Origin: Actinomadura mexicana
Lineage (GTDB): Bacteria > Actinomycetota > Actinomycetes > Streptosporangiales > Streptosporangiaceae
Assembly (NCBI RefSeq): GCF_900188105.1
Contig: NZ_FZNP01000002.1
Location: 744,001-808,000, forward strand
Reading direction: 5' to 3'
DNA: 64,000 nt
Of the stretch, positions 43,265 through 51,245 are shown in pieces (within the stretch, counting starts at the first letter, position 1; each line of letters starts with the position of its first letter). The translations under genes and the position numbers were made by a program. The notes under the pieces were generated by a model that did no database searches, was not told the origin of the DNA, and was given only the letters and a program-made list of their open reading frames with translations.

Positions 43265-43279
43265 TACCCCTAGGGGGTA
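43265..43279 (-). promoter_or_regulatory. CsoR-like operator 1
   Basis: TACCCCTAGGGGGTA closely matches the GC-rich CsoR box of actinobacteria (TACCC-N-GGGGGTA type). It lies 18 bp ahead of copZ. Apo-CsoR would repress and Cu(I) release it. No csoR gene is in the window. Confidence 0.75.
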
Positions 43280-43319
43280 TCTCGTCGGCCTCATGCTGCC
43301 ATAGCCGGACACCGGTGAC

Positions 43320-43334
43320 AACCCCTAGGGGGTA
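43320..43334 (+). promoter_or_regulatory. CsoR-like operator 2
   Basis: AACCCCTAGGGGGTA repeats the first box 55 bp away. It could make a second site for the copZ promoter or control a plus-strand transcript toward the Fpg/Nei gene at 43444. Confidence 0.65.
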
Positions 43335-43373
43335 TGGGTGATTCCGAGATCCGGGTCACACCGGTTCCCATGG

Positions 43374-43403
43374 TTTTCCACAGGCGTCCACAGGGCTGTG
43401 GAC
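43374..43403. promoter_or_regulatory. cluster of DnaA-box-like motifs
   Basis: TTTTCCACA (43374-43382) is followed by the dyad GTCCACAG-GG-CTGTGGAC (43386-43403), giving three TCCACA-type motifs on both strands within 30 bp, 40 bp ahead of the Fpg/Nei gene. They could bind DnaA or simply form a hairpin in the leader. There is no sign of a replication origin. Confidence 0.35.
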
Positions 43404-43443
43404 AGACGTCCCGACGGCGCGGCCCGTCGCGGATACTGAAGCC

Positions 43444-44307
43444 ATGCCTGAGCTACCTGAGGTGGAGGCGCTGGCGGGGTTCCTGCGGGAGCGCGCGGTC
43501 GGCCATGCCGTCGCCCGCGTCGATGTTCTCGCCATCTCCGCCCTGAAGACCTACGACCCGCCGGTGACCGCGCTCGGCGGGCTGACCGTCACCGGCGCGG
43601 CCCGGCACGGCAAGTTCCTCGACCTGGACGTCGACGGGCTGCACCTCGTCATCCACCTCGCCCGCGCCGGCTGGCTGCGCTGGCGCGACGAGATCCCGGC
43701 GCGGCCCGTCCGGCCCGGGGGGAAGAACCCGCTCGCCCTGCGCGTGCACCTGGACGACGGGTCGGGCTTCGACCTCACCGAGGCCGGCACCAAGAAGGGC
43801 CTCGCCGTCTACGTCGTCCGCGACCCGGACGACGTGCCCGGCGTGGCGTCCCTCGGCCCCGACCCGCTGGACGAGTCGTTCACCACCGCGGCCCTGGCCG
43901 GGATCGTCAACGGCAAGCGCAGCCAGATCAAGGGCCTGCTGCGCGACCAGAAGGTGATCGCCGGAATCGGCAACGCCTACTCCGACGAGGTGCTGCACGT
44001 CGCCAGGATGTCCCCGTTCAAGATCGCTTCCACGCTGACCGAGGAGGACGTCGCCGTCCTGCACGAGGCGATCGTCGCCACGCTGCGGGACGCGGTGGAG
44101 CGCTCGCGCGGCCTCGAGGCGCAGGACCTCAAGGGCGAGAAGAAGACCGGCCTGCGGGTGCACGGGCGCGCCGGCGCGAAATGCCCGGTGTGCGGGGACA
44201 CGGTCCGCGAGGTGTCGTTCGCCGACTCCGCGCTCCAGTACTGCCCCACCTGCCAGACGGGCGGCAAGCCGCTCGCCGACCGCCGCATGTCCCGCCTCCT
44301 CAAGTAG
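43444..44307 (+). CDS. Fpg/Nei family DNA glycosylase
   Basis: The product has 287 residues. It starts with MPELPEVE, where Pro2 is the nucleophile and Glu3 the acid; ARHGKFLDL supplies the conserved Lys. The helix-two-turn-helix contains IKGLLRDQKVIAGIGNAYSDEVLHVARMSP. The C-terminal zinc finger has CPVC and CPTC pairs near 247-268. It removes oxidised bases and nicks the strand. The unusual K-G-I substitutions in the lesion loop and the LEAQDLKGEKK insert fit an actinobacterial Nei-like branch. Its leader holds DnaA-like motifs and a CsoR-like box. Confidence 0.93.
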   Translation: MPELPEVEALAGFLRERAVGHAVARVDVLAISALKTYDPPVTALGGLTVTGAARHGKFLDLDVDGLHLVIHLARAGWLRWRDEIPARPVRPGGKNPLALRVHLDDGSGFDLTEAGTKKGLAVYVVRDPDDVPGVASLGPDPLDESFTTAALAGIVNGKRSQIKGLLRDQKVIAGIGNAYSDEVLHVARMSPFKIASTLTEEDVAVLHEAIVATLRDAVERSRGLEAQDLKGEKKTGLRVHGRAGAKCPVCGDTVREVSFADSALQYCPTCQTGGKPLADRRMSRLLK

Positions 44308-44357
44308 CGCCGGGCGAAACCGGCCGCGGGCCGGTCCGCCCAGGTGCCGTGAGACGG

Positions 44358-44386
44358 GTCAGGCCCCGGCGGGGCCGGGGCCTGAC
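44358..44386. terminator. hairpin between Fpg/Nei and SSI lipoprotein genes
   Basis: GTCAGGCCCCGGC (44358-44370) and GCCGGGGCCTGAC (44374-44386) form a perfect 13-bp stem with a three-base loop between convergent genes, followed by attc. Confidence 0.8.
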
Positions 44387-44444
44387 ATTCGGGTTCTGGA
44401 CGGAGCCGGAACGGGGATGGCTCGTCCGGATGGACGGGTCGGGG

Positions 44445-44906
44445 TCAGCGGACCTTCGGGACGTTCCCGAAGACCGGGCCGATCTGGCTCCAGCGGTGCA
44501 GCTGGCAGCCGTCGTCGCGGGTGAACGTGGTGTCGATCCGCTTGCCCTGCCAGGTGCCCTTGACCGTGGCGATCTCCGGACCGCCGTAGATCTCGGTGCA
44601 CATCTGGTCCTTGGGAACGGGTGTGAAGGGTTCCTTGACCTTGGTGAGCGCCGCGCAGGCGCCCGCCGCCTCGGGATGGTCGCCGCCGGGCGGGTCGCAG
44701 GTCAGCCGCCAGGTCTTGGCGGGCGCCTCCTTGGAGGCCTTGACCTGCACGGTGAGCGTGTCCGCCGGTGCGCCGGACGGCTGCACGGAGGTCGTGCCCG
44801 AAGGCGCCTCGGCGGAGTTTCCGTTTGCCTGTTCGTCGCCGCAGGCGGCCGTGGACAGGAGCAAGGCCAGCCCGGGCGCTGCGAAAAGGAGCGTCCGATA
44901 CCGCAT
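44445..44906 (-). CDS. SSI-family (subtilisin inhibitor-like) lipoprotein
   Basis: The product has 153 residues. The lipoprotein signal ends at LLSTAAC (Cys22), then a Ser/Pro linker to residue 50. The SSI domain has TWRLTCDPPGGDHPEAAGAC, QMCTEIYGGPEIATVKGTWQGKRI and a late Cys in DDGCQLHRW, giving the paired cysteines of the family. Streptomyces homologues are free secreted inhibitors of subtilisin-like proteases; this one is membrane-tethered. The reactive-site loop here reads KDQMCTEIYGG, so the P1 residue would be Glu or Ile rather than Met/Lys. Its function is uncertain. Confidence 0.85.
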   Translation of the reverse strand: MRYRTLLFAAPGLALLLSTAACGDEQANGNSAEAPSGTTSVQPSGAPADTLTVQVKASKEAPAKTWRLTCDPPGGDHPEAAGACAALTKVKEPFTPVPKDQMCTEIYGGPEIATVKGTWQGKRIDTTFTRDDGCQLHRWSQIGPVFGNVPKVR

Positions 44907-44953
44907 GCGTGATTCGACGCAGGGGGGCTTCGCGCGGTTCCATGGGGGGTGTG

Positions 44954-45289
44954 ATGAATTTCGGGGAAGACGTACCGGCGGTGGTCGCCGCGGACGTTCC
45001 GCAGGACGGCTACCTGCTGGACGTCCGGGAGCAGGACGAGTGGGACGCGGGTCACGCGCCCGCGGCGGTCCACATCCCCATGCACCATCTGCGGGACCGC
45101 GCCGGCGAGATCCCCCGCGACCGGGAGGTCTACGTGATCTGCCGGTCCGGGTCACGGTCCGCGCAGGTCACGTCCGCGCTGAACCAGGCGGGATGGCTGG
45201 CGAGGAACGTCGGCGACGGCATGCACGGGTGGGCCGAGGCCGGGCGCCCGATGGAGGGTGCGGGGAACGGCCCGCCCTACGTCGCGTGA
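44954..45289 (+). CDS. rhodanese-like domain protein
   Basis: The product has 111 residues. The rhodanese fold shows YLLDVREQDEWDAGHAPAAVHIPM (residues 20-43) and the active loop VICRSGSRSA with catalytic Cys63. The six-residue loop CRSGSR is that of sulfurtransferases rather than phosphatases. It is single-domain and cytoplasmic, and moves persulfide sulfur between unknown partners. The gene faces away from the SSI gene, with the ribosome site in GGGGGGTG. Confidence 0.9.
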   Translation: MNFGEDVPAVVAADVPQDGYLLDVREQDEWDAGHAPAAVHIPMHHLRDRAGEIPRDREVYVICRSGSRSAQVTSALNQAGWLARNVGDGMHGWAEAGRPMEGAGNGPPYVA

Positions 45290-45365
45290 TCTGACGAATG
45301 TCGTGTGATCTGACCCCCATGCCCCCTTCTGGGGCGTGACGGGCGGTTGTACGATCGGGCCTGAC

Positions 45366-45467
45366 CGAATACCCGCGGGAGCTCGGGCCACAGCCGGGCT
45401 GAGAGGGCGGCCTCCAAGGCGTCGCCGACCGCATGAACCTGTCCGGGTAATGCCGGCGTAGGGAGTG
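45366..45467 (+). promoter_or_regulatory. TPP (thi-box) riboswitch
   Basis: The consensus blocks are all present in order: CGGGAGCTCGGG, then GGGCTGAGAGGGCGG (the pyrimidine-sensing arm), then CCGCATGAACCTGTCCGGGTAATGCC in the pyrophosphate arm, and GGCGTAGGGAG. The closing GGGAG doubles as the ribosome site of the permease gene starting at 45474. TPP binding would thus hide the ribosome site and stop translation. Confidence 0.93.
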
Positions 45468-45473
45468 TGTCCC

Positions 45474-46820
45474 GTGACGTCCGATGTCGAAAAGCGCCCC
45501 CAGGGCGATCGCGCCCGCGACGAGGTCCCGTTCACCCTCGACGAGCCGGCCCCCAAGGTCCTCGGATTCTGGGACCAGAGCGCCTTCTGGGGGAACCTCG
45601 GCGTCAGCCTCCTGGCCTTCTCCGGTGCCTACACCGTCCTCGCGCCGGACGCCGACGGCCGGCCGACGATCTCGATCATGGCGGGCATCGTCGCGATGGC
45701 CGTCGGGACGGTCCTCGGCGGGCTGATGCTCGGCCTCGCCGCCGTGCCCGGCGCGCGCACCGGGCAGCCCGCGATGGTGCTGCTGCGCGGCCTGTTCGGC
45801 GCGAAGCTGTCGTACGCGCCGACCGTCCTCAACATCGCCCAGCTCGTCGGGTGGGGGACGTTCGAGCTGATCGTCATCGCCGACGCCGCCCGCGAGCTGT
45901 GGGACGGCGTCCCGCGCTGGGGCTATGTGGTCGCCGCCGGCGCGGTCACGACCGTGCTGACGGTCTGGCCGCTCGGCTCGGTGCGGTTGCTGCGCCGCTA
46001 CGTGACCGTCGCGGTGGCGATCGCGCTCGTGTACTTCTACGTCCGGCTCGTCCGGGAGCCGCTGCCCGACCTGACGCAGGGCTCGTGGGGCGGGTTCTGG
46101 CTCGGCGCGGACGCCGCGCTTGCCGTGTCGATCTCCTGGGTCCCGGTCGCCGCCGACTACACCCGGCACGCGCGCACCGAGCGCGGGGCGTTCGGCGCCG
46201 CGGCCGTCGGCTACTCCGTCACGCAGATCGTCGCCTACGTCCTCGGGCTGCTCGCGCTGGCGCTGGTCGCGGGCGATTCGGGCAGGATCTTCGACCCGTT
46301 CCTCGGCGCCTCGCTGGGCGTGGTCTTCTTCGCGGTGTTCGTGCTGCGGGAGGCCGACCAGTCGTTCGCCGACACCTACTCCACCGCGGTGTCGATCCAG
46401 AACCTGTTCCCCCGGGCCGACCGCCGGGTGCTGAGCGTCGGGCTCGGCATCGGCATCACCGTGCTCGCGCTGGTCCTGGACATCGGCGACTACGCGGGAT
46501 TCCTGTCACTGATCGGATCGGTGTTCGTGCCGATGCTCGGCGTCCTCGCCGCCGACTTCTTCCTCGGCCGCCGCCGGGCGGGCGGCTGGGACGTCTCGCG
46601 GACCGCGCCGTCCCGCTGGGGCATGATCGCGGCATGGGCGATCGGGTTCGTCGTCTACCAGCTCGTCAACCCGGGCACGGTCGCCCGCTGGACCGCGTTC
46701 TGGTCGGACGTCCGGGACGCGCTGCACTTCACGCCTCAGGCGTGGATGAGCGCCTCGCTGCTGTCGTTCCTGGTCGCAGGGGTCGCGGCCCTGCTCATCG
46801 GCAGGCTTACCAGACGGTAA
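45474..46820 (+). CDS. NCS1 family permease, probable HMP/thiamin-precursor transporter
   Basis: GTG 45474 lies eight bases after GGGAG of the riboswitch. The 448 residues form 12 helices of the cytosine/purine permease family: FWDQSAFWGNLGVSLLAFSGAY, NIAQLVGWGTFELIVIA, SISWVPVAADYTRHAR and a late DIGDYAGFLSLIGSVFVPMLG. TPP control identifies the cargo as a thiamin precursor, most likely hydroxymethylpyrimidine (CytX-like). TenA at 37283 would supply the same compound from degraded thiamin. Confidence 0.9.
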   Translation: MTSDVEKRPQGDRARDEVPFTLDEPAPKVLGFWDQSAFWGNLGVSLLAFSGAYTVLAPDADGRPTISIMAGIVAMAVGTVLGGLMLGLAAVPGARTGQPAMVLLRGLFGAKLSYAPTVLNIAQLVGWGTFELIVIADAARELWDGVPRWGYVVAAGAVTTVLTVWPLGSVRLLRRYVTVAVAIALVYFYVRLVREPLPDLTQGSWGGFWLGADAALAVSISWVPVAADYTRHARTERGAFGAAAVGYSVTQIVAYVLGLLALALVAGDSGRIFDPFLGASLGVVFFAVFVLREADQSFADTYSTAVSIQNLFPRADRRVLSVGLGIGITVLALVLDIGDYAGFLSLIGSVFVPMLGVLAADFFLGRRRAGGWDVSRTAPSRWGMIAAWAIGFVVYQLVNPGTVARWTAFWSDVRDALHFTPQAWMSASLLSFLVAGVAALLIGRLTRR

Positions 46821-46884
46821 GGTTTGGGTCGAAAGCAAGTTTCGGCGCAAGTTGCCCGGCGGCAGGCCGGAGTGCGGTGGCACG

Positions 46885-48897
46885 ATGACAGACGTGTATC
46901 AGCACGTGCACGATCCGATCGCGCGGGCCGTCATCGAGAGCGCCGCCGACGCGATCGTAGCCGTGGACCAGCGGCACCGGGTCACCGTGTGGAACCCGGC
47001 GGCCGAGCGCATGTTCGGCTGGAGCGCCGAGGAGGTGCTCGGCCGGGTCCCGCCCATCGTCCCCGGCGAGCTGAAGGCCGAGCACAACGCCGTCCAGGAA
47101 CGGCTCGTCACCCGGCGCGGGGGCGAGGGCGAGGGCGACGGCGGGCAGATCTCGATCGCCACCCGCCGCTTCCACCGCGACGGCCGGCTCATCGACGTGC
47201 GCATCGACACGAGCCTGCTGAAGGATCCGAGCGGCAGGCTGCTCGGCTGGGTCGGGGTGTACCACCCGGTCGAGGACGACGAGATCGTCCAACACCGCAT
47301 GACCGAGCGGGCCCGGCTCGTCCGGCGGCTGAACGACATCGTCGCCGACCTCGGCGCCGAGCTCGACCTCGCCGTCGTGCTCGACCGGATCACCGCCGCG
47401 CTCATCGAGCTGACCGGCGCCGACGCCGGCGGATTCGTCAAGATCGAGGGCGAGCGGCTGCGGCTGGTCAGCATGTCCGGGCTGCCGGAGCGGATGCGCG
47501 GCCGCCGCGCCGAGCTGCGGCCCAGCCTCGTCGGGGAGCTGCTGCGGTCGGGCAAGACCGTCAAGCTCGCGACGGGCGAGCGGCGCCTCGGCGACCTGAT
47601 CTGGTCGGAGCTGCCCGGCCTGCACACGATCGCCCTCGGCCTGTCGTACCTGCAGAACCGGCCGTACGGGGCGCTGTACGCGCTGTTCTCCGGACGCAAG
47701 GTCGGGCACACCGAGCTCGAACTGCTGGAGCTGCTCGCCGGGCACGCCGGGGTCGCGGTCGGCAACGCCGTCGCCTACGCGGAGGTCGTCCGGCAGCGGG
47801 CGCACGAGCGCGCCGTCATCGACTCCAGCGCCGACGGCATCGCGGTGCTGGACCACGACCTCGTCGTCCGGCACTGGAACAACGCCGCGCACACCCTCAC
47901 CGGCATCCCGCCGGAGGACGCGATCGGGCGTCCGCTGCCGTTCGACATGCCCGCGCTCGGCGAGATGCTCACGTTCCGCCTGGAGTCGGGCACGTGGCTG
48001 AACGTGCTGGCCGCCGAGATCGAGGAGACCGGCGAGCTGGTCGTCGACTTCCGCGACGTCTCGGAGGCCAAGGCGCTGGAGGAGGCCAAGGACCTGTTCC
48101 TCGCCACGACCAGCCACGAGCTGCGGACCCCGATCACGGTCGTGCAGGGGTTCGCCTCGACGCTGGTCAACCGGTGGGACGAGCTGACCGACGCCGACCG
48201 GCGCGCCGCCGTCGCCACCATCGCCGAGCGCGCCCAGTCGCTCGGGCGGCTCGTCGAGCACCTGCTGCTCGGCTCCCGCGCCGGGGCCGACGAGCTGGCC
48301 GTGACGATCGAGCCGTTCGACCTCGCCCGCGTCCTGGAGGGCGTGGTCGCCGGGTTCCGCTCGCTGTCGCCGCTGCACCGGGTGGAGCTGGAGATCGATC
48401 CCGGACTGCCGCTGTGCAGCGGGGACGCGATGGCCACCGACATCGTCCTCGGGCAGCTGCTGGAGAACGCGTTCAAGTACTCCCCGGACGGCGGGACCGT
48501 GCGGGTGCGGGCCCGGCGCGAGGGCCCCGGCATCGTCGTCACCGTCTCCGACGAGGGCATCGGCATCCCGATCGGCGACCATGAGCGGATCTTCGAGCGG
48601 TTCGTCCAGGGGGACGCGGGGGACCGCCGCCGGTTCGGCGGCATCGGGCTCGGCCTGTACATCGTCAGACGGCTCACGGAGGCGCAGGGCGGCACGATCT
48701 CCGCGCTTCCCGCAGGGCGTGAGACATCTCACATGGAAGCTACCCAAAATACCAAAAATGGGAGCATTGGCACTGAAACCCCCGATGAGAAGCAGACCGC
48801 TCGACTACTCTCCGTCACCGACAGGCGTGGACCCGCAGGTGGCGCACGGGCGGGCGAGGGGACGTGCATGCGCCTGGTGTTGCGTTCGGCGCGCTGA
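46885..48897 (+). CDS. sensor histidine kinase PAS-GAF-PAS with altered C-terminus
   Basis: ATG 46885 starts a 670-residue cytoplasmic kinase. PAS 1 is about 10-125 (ESAADAIVAVDQRHRVTVWNPAAERMFGWS), GAF about 145-310, PAS 2 about 312-395, HisKA with His411 in TTSHELRTPI. The ATPase has the N box LLENAFKYS, SDEGIGIP and GGIGLGLYIV. After GGTISALPAG the expected last strand is missing and a 50-residue unrelated tail follows, coinciding with an AT-rich patch at 48731-48770. Either the end is natural or a frameshift extended it. No response regulator is adjacent; an RsbW-like gene follows. Confidence 0.85.
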   Translation: MTDVYQHVHDPIARAVIESAADAIVAVDQRHRVTVWNPAAERMFGWSAEEVLGRVPPIVPGELKAEHNAVQERLVTRRGGEGEGDGGQISIATRRFHRDGRLIDVRIDTSLLKDPSGRLLGWVGVYHPVEDDEIVQHRMTERARLVRRLNDIVADLGAELDLAVVLDRITAALIELTGADAGGFVKIEGERLRLVSMSGLPERMRGRRAELRPSLVGELLRSGKTVKLATGERRLGDLIWSELPGLHTIALGLSYLQNRPYGALYALFSGRKVGHTELELLELLAGHAGVAVGNAVAYAEVVRQRAHERAVIDSSADGIAVLDHDLVVRHWNNAAHTLTGIPPEDAIGRPLPFDMPALGEMLTFRLESGTWLNVLAAEIEETGELVVDFRDVSEAKALEEAKDLFLATTSHELRTPITVVQGFASTLVNRWDELTDADRRAAVATIAERAQSLGRLVEHLLLGSRAGADELAVTIEPFDLARVLEGVVAGFRSLSPLHRVELEIDPGLPLCSGDAMATDIVLGQLLENAFKYSPDGGTVRVRARREGPGIVVTVSDEGIGIPIGDHERIFERFVQGDAGDRRRFGGIGLGLYIVRRLTEAQGGTISALPAGRETSHMEATQNTKNGSIGTETPDEKQTARLLSVTDRRGPAGGARAGEGTCMRLVLRSAR

Positions 48898-48946
48898 GCG
48901 GACGGTTACTTACCGTGCGGACAGTCCGTCCCGGGCGGTCCGGTGA
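48758..48946 (+). CDS. possible small basic ORF overlapping the kinase tail
   Basis: The ORF of 62 codons starts in the AT-rich patch and encodes MGALALKPPMRSRPLDYSPS, then a Cys pair region (RACAWCCVRRAER). It overlaps the odd tail of the kinase in another frame. No Shine-Dalgarno is evident, though promoter-like AT content precedes it. It may be a real leader ORF for the RsbW-like gene or chance. Confidence 0.25.
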   Translation: MGALALKPPMRSRPLDYSPSPTGVDPQVAHGRARGRACAWCCVRRAERTVTYRADSPSRAVR

Positions 48947-49193
48947 GACGGGCGTGACCAGCGCTTTCGGTGGTCCCGCGAGGTGGCAGGCTGGGAACGG
49001 TGCGAAGAAGTGCGGTGTCGGCGGGGTGTGATGGACGAAACGCGTGTGCGAGGAGTAAATCCGCCGTTGGCTGGATAGATCCTTGGTTGGTTGCCGTTGG
49101 TGACGAGATTCCGATCCCGGGGGTGGTCACCGTGACCGGACGGCAGATGACTCGTTGTGCAGGTGGTGAACTGATCCGTTCGGGTTTCCCGTC

Positions 49194-49814
49194 ATGGCCA
49201 TCAGGGCATTTCGGACGTACCGGAAGGGTGATGACGGGACTCGTCCGAGTGAGCGGAGCATCGGGGAGGTGAGGGCGTCGAGCGTCGTACTGCTGCCACA
49301 CGCACCGTCCAGCGTCGCGGTCGCCCGCAGGCGCCTCAGCTCGGAGCTGACCGACTCGGGCGTCTACGACTCGGTCGTGGACGACGCCAGCGTGATCGTC
49401 AGCGAACTGCTCAGCAATGCCCTGCGGCACGCGCGGCCGCTGCCGTCCGGCCAGGTGAAGGTCTGCTGGCTGTGCCGCGGTGACCTCCTCGAACTGGAGG
49501 TCAGTGACGGCGGCGCCATGACCGAGCCGCGCCGGGGCCCGGGCACGCTGTCCTCGCTCGGCGGGCGGGGGCTCGGCATCGTCGAGGCCCTGTCCGAGGG
49601 CTGGGGAGTGCGCCACGAAGACGGCGCCACGACGGTCTGGGCCATCCTGCGGACGCCAAGGTCGCCCGGCGACGACCGGATGGCGGCTCCTGCCGGCGCC
49701 AACACCGTCGTCCCGGATCTGTCCGCATTTCCGGACCTGCTCGACGAGCCGGACGAAGACCTCTGCAACGGAACCAGGAGTGAAGTGGCTCCGAGTCGGG
49801 CATATCCGGCATAG
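49194..49814 (+). CDS. RsbW-like ATP-binding protein (anti-sigma kinase family)
   Basis: The ORF has 206 residues; the true start may be GTG 49269, which begins just before the conserved fold. The HATPase_c_2 domain shows VARRRLSSELTDSGV, IVSELLSNALRHARP (N box), LLELEVSDGGAMTEPR and LSSLGGRGLGIVEALSEGWGV (G2 box). Streptomycete relatives phosphorylate or sequester STAS antagonists in sigma control. A STAS antagonist gene occurs at 61650. The C-terminal 50 residues are acidic and unconserved. Confidence 0.88.
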   Translation: MAIRAFRTYRKGDDGTRPSERSIGEVRASSVVLLPHAPSSVAVARRRLSSELTDSGVYDSVVDDASVIVSELLSNALRHARPLPSGQVKVCWLCRGDLLELEVSDGGAMTEPRRGPGTLSSLGGRGLGIVEALSEGWGVRHEDGATTVWAILRTPRSPGDDRMAAPAGANTVVPDLSAFPDLLDEPDEDLCNGTRSEVAPSRAYPA

Positions 49815-49862
49815 AGCGACCCTGCCTGGAAGGAACCCCGCCCGACCTTGTATGGTCCTCTC

Positions 49863-49907
49863 CAACGCTCGGGCGATGTCGTGCCCCCGTCGACATCGCG
49901 AGCGTTG
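49863..49907. terminator. hairpin 1 between convergent genes
   Basis: CAACGCTC/GAGCGTTG (49863-49870 with 49900-49907) and inner CGATGTCG/CGACATCG (49874-49881 with 49891-49898) make an interrupted long stem downstream of the RsbW-like gene. Confidence 0.6.
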
Positions 49908-49910
49908 ATG

Positions 49911-49958
49911 GTTCTTCCCGGCGCCGCGCGCTTCCGAGCCCCCGGCGCCGGGAAGAAC
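49911..49958. terminator. hairpin 2 between convergent genes
   Basis: GTTCTTCCCGGCGCCG (49911-49926) is the exact complement of 49943-49958, a 16-bp stem with a 16-base loop followed by acaaaac. It lies 37 bp from the arginine deiminase stop and probably terminates that gene. Confidence 0.7.
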
Positions 49959-49994
49959 ACAAAACCCCTCGACGCCGGTGCCCCCGGGTGAGAC

Positions 49995-51203
49995 TCAGAT
50001 CTCCTCGCGCAGGATCGGGCACGACATGCAGCGGGGACCGCCCCGCCCCGTCCCGAGCTCGCTCCCGCTGATCCGGATGACCTCGATCCCGGACGCCTCC
50101 AGCTGCGCGTTGGTCTCGATGTTGCGTTCGTAGGCGACGCACAGGCGCGGGGCCACGGCGAGGGTGTTGTTCCCGTCGTCCCACTGCTCGCGCTCGGCGG
50201 TGACCGGATCGAGCCCGGTGTCGATCACCTTGAGGCGGTCCAGGCCCATCGCGTCGGCGGCGGCCCGAAGGTACGGGCGCGGCTCGTCGACGCGCAGGTG
50301 GCCGTCGTCCAGCGTCACCGTGTAGGCGGTCAGCGAGTGCGCCACCGGCGGATACATCACGACGGTGTCGACGTCCACCATCGTGCAGACGGTGTCGAGG
50401 TGCATGGTGGCGCGCTCCTGCGCGATCGGCACGGCCAGCACCGTATGGGCCAACCCGGCCCCGACCACCTGGCGGGCCAGGCGCTCGACACCCGCCGGCG
50501 TCGTCCGCTCCCCGGTGCCGACGGCGATCACGCCCGGGCGCAGGAGCAGGACGTCGCCGCCCTCCAGATGCTCCAGCGACGGCGTGTAGACCGGCTCCAC
50601 CCCGGCGAACCGCGGATGGTGCGCGTAGACCAGCCCGGTGAGGGCCGACTCGCGCCGCCGCGCCTCCATCGCGAGGCTCGTCACCGCGACGCGGTCGCCG
50701 ATCCAGGTGCTGTTGTCACGGGTGAACAGCAGGCCCGGCAGCGGGTCGACGATGAAGTCCCGCTCGTCCATCAGCCGGTAGACGAGGCCGTGCCCGGCCT
50801 TCAGCTCCTCGTGCGCGAGCCCGGCGATCAGCGTGTGCGCGAGGTTCTCCGGATCGAGCCCGCGCAGGTGGTCCCCGACGACGCGGCGGAGCTGGTCCCC
50901 GAGGCGCAGGTCGACGATGGCGTCGGCGATCGCCTGCTCGCGCGCGGCCTCGTACTCCAGGGCGTCCTGCAGCAGCTCGGTCACGTACAGGACCTCGACG
51001 CCGCGCGACCGCAGCGCCTCGGCGAACGCGTCGTGCTCCTCCTGCGCCCGGCCCGCCCACGGGATCGCGTCGAACAGGAGCTTGTCGCTGTTGCGCGGGG
51101 TCAGCCGCTTGAGCTCCGCGCCGGGACGGTGCAGCAGCACCGTCCGCAGCCGTCCGACCTCGCTGGTGACCCGGTGCTCGTGCGCTGTCTTCGCTGCCGT
51201 CAC
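49995..51203 (-). CDS. arcA: arginine deiminase
   Basis: It hydrolyses arginine to citrulline and ammonia. The product has 402 residues from GTG 51203; GTG 51167, closer to the family start [15 protein letters not shown], is an alternative. The catalytic features are present: [19 protein letters not shown] with the Asp, [10 protein letters not shown] with the His, and the nucleophilic Cys in [11 protein letters not shown] near the end. No arcB, arcC or arcD genes adjoin it, so an energy-yielding ADI pathway is not encoded here. The role may be nitrogen release or acid protection. Confidence 0.93.
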   Translation of the reverse strand: MTAAKTAHEHRVTSEVGRLRTVLLHRPGAELKRLTPRNSDKLLFDAIPWAGRAQEEHDAFAEALRSRGVEVLYVTELLQDALEYEAAREQAIADAIVDLRLGDQLRRVVGDHLRGLDPENLAHTLIAGLAHEELKAGHGLVYRLMDERDFIVDPLPGLLFTRDNSTWIGDRVAVTSLAMEARRRESALTGLVYAHHPRFAGVEPVYTPSLEHLEGGDVLLLRPGVIAVGTGERTTPAGVERLARQVVGAGLAHTVLAVPIAQERATMHLDTVCTMVDVDTVVMYPPVAHSLTAYTVTLDDGHLRVDEPRPYLRAAADAMGLDRLKVIDTGLDPVTAEREQWDDGNNTLAVAPRLCVAYERNIETNAQLEASGIEVIRISGSELGTGRGGPRCMSCPILREEI

Positions 51204-51245
51204 CCTCCGCAGTCTAGGCGGCGGACGATATGCCACTATTCGAGG

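Noticed and set aside
43374..43403. Replication origin suggested by DnaA-like motifs
   Set aside because: Only three loose motifs, no AT-rich unwinding region, and no dnaA, dnaN or gyrase genes nearby.
46807..48747. Long minus-strand frame opposite the PAS-GAF kinase
   Set aside because: No domain is visible and the composition is antisense-like. The plus-strand kinase has clear motifs throughout.
48970..49272. 100-codon plus-strand ORF ahead of the RsbW-like gene
   Set aside because: No motif, no ribosome site and mixed composition. It is more likely the untranslated leader of the RsbW-like gene.
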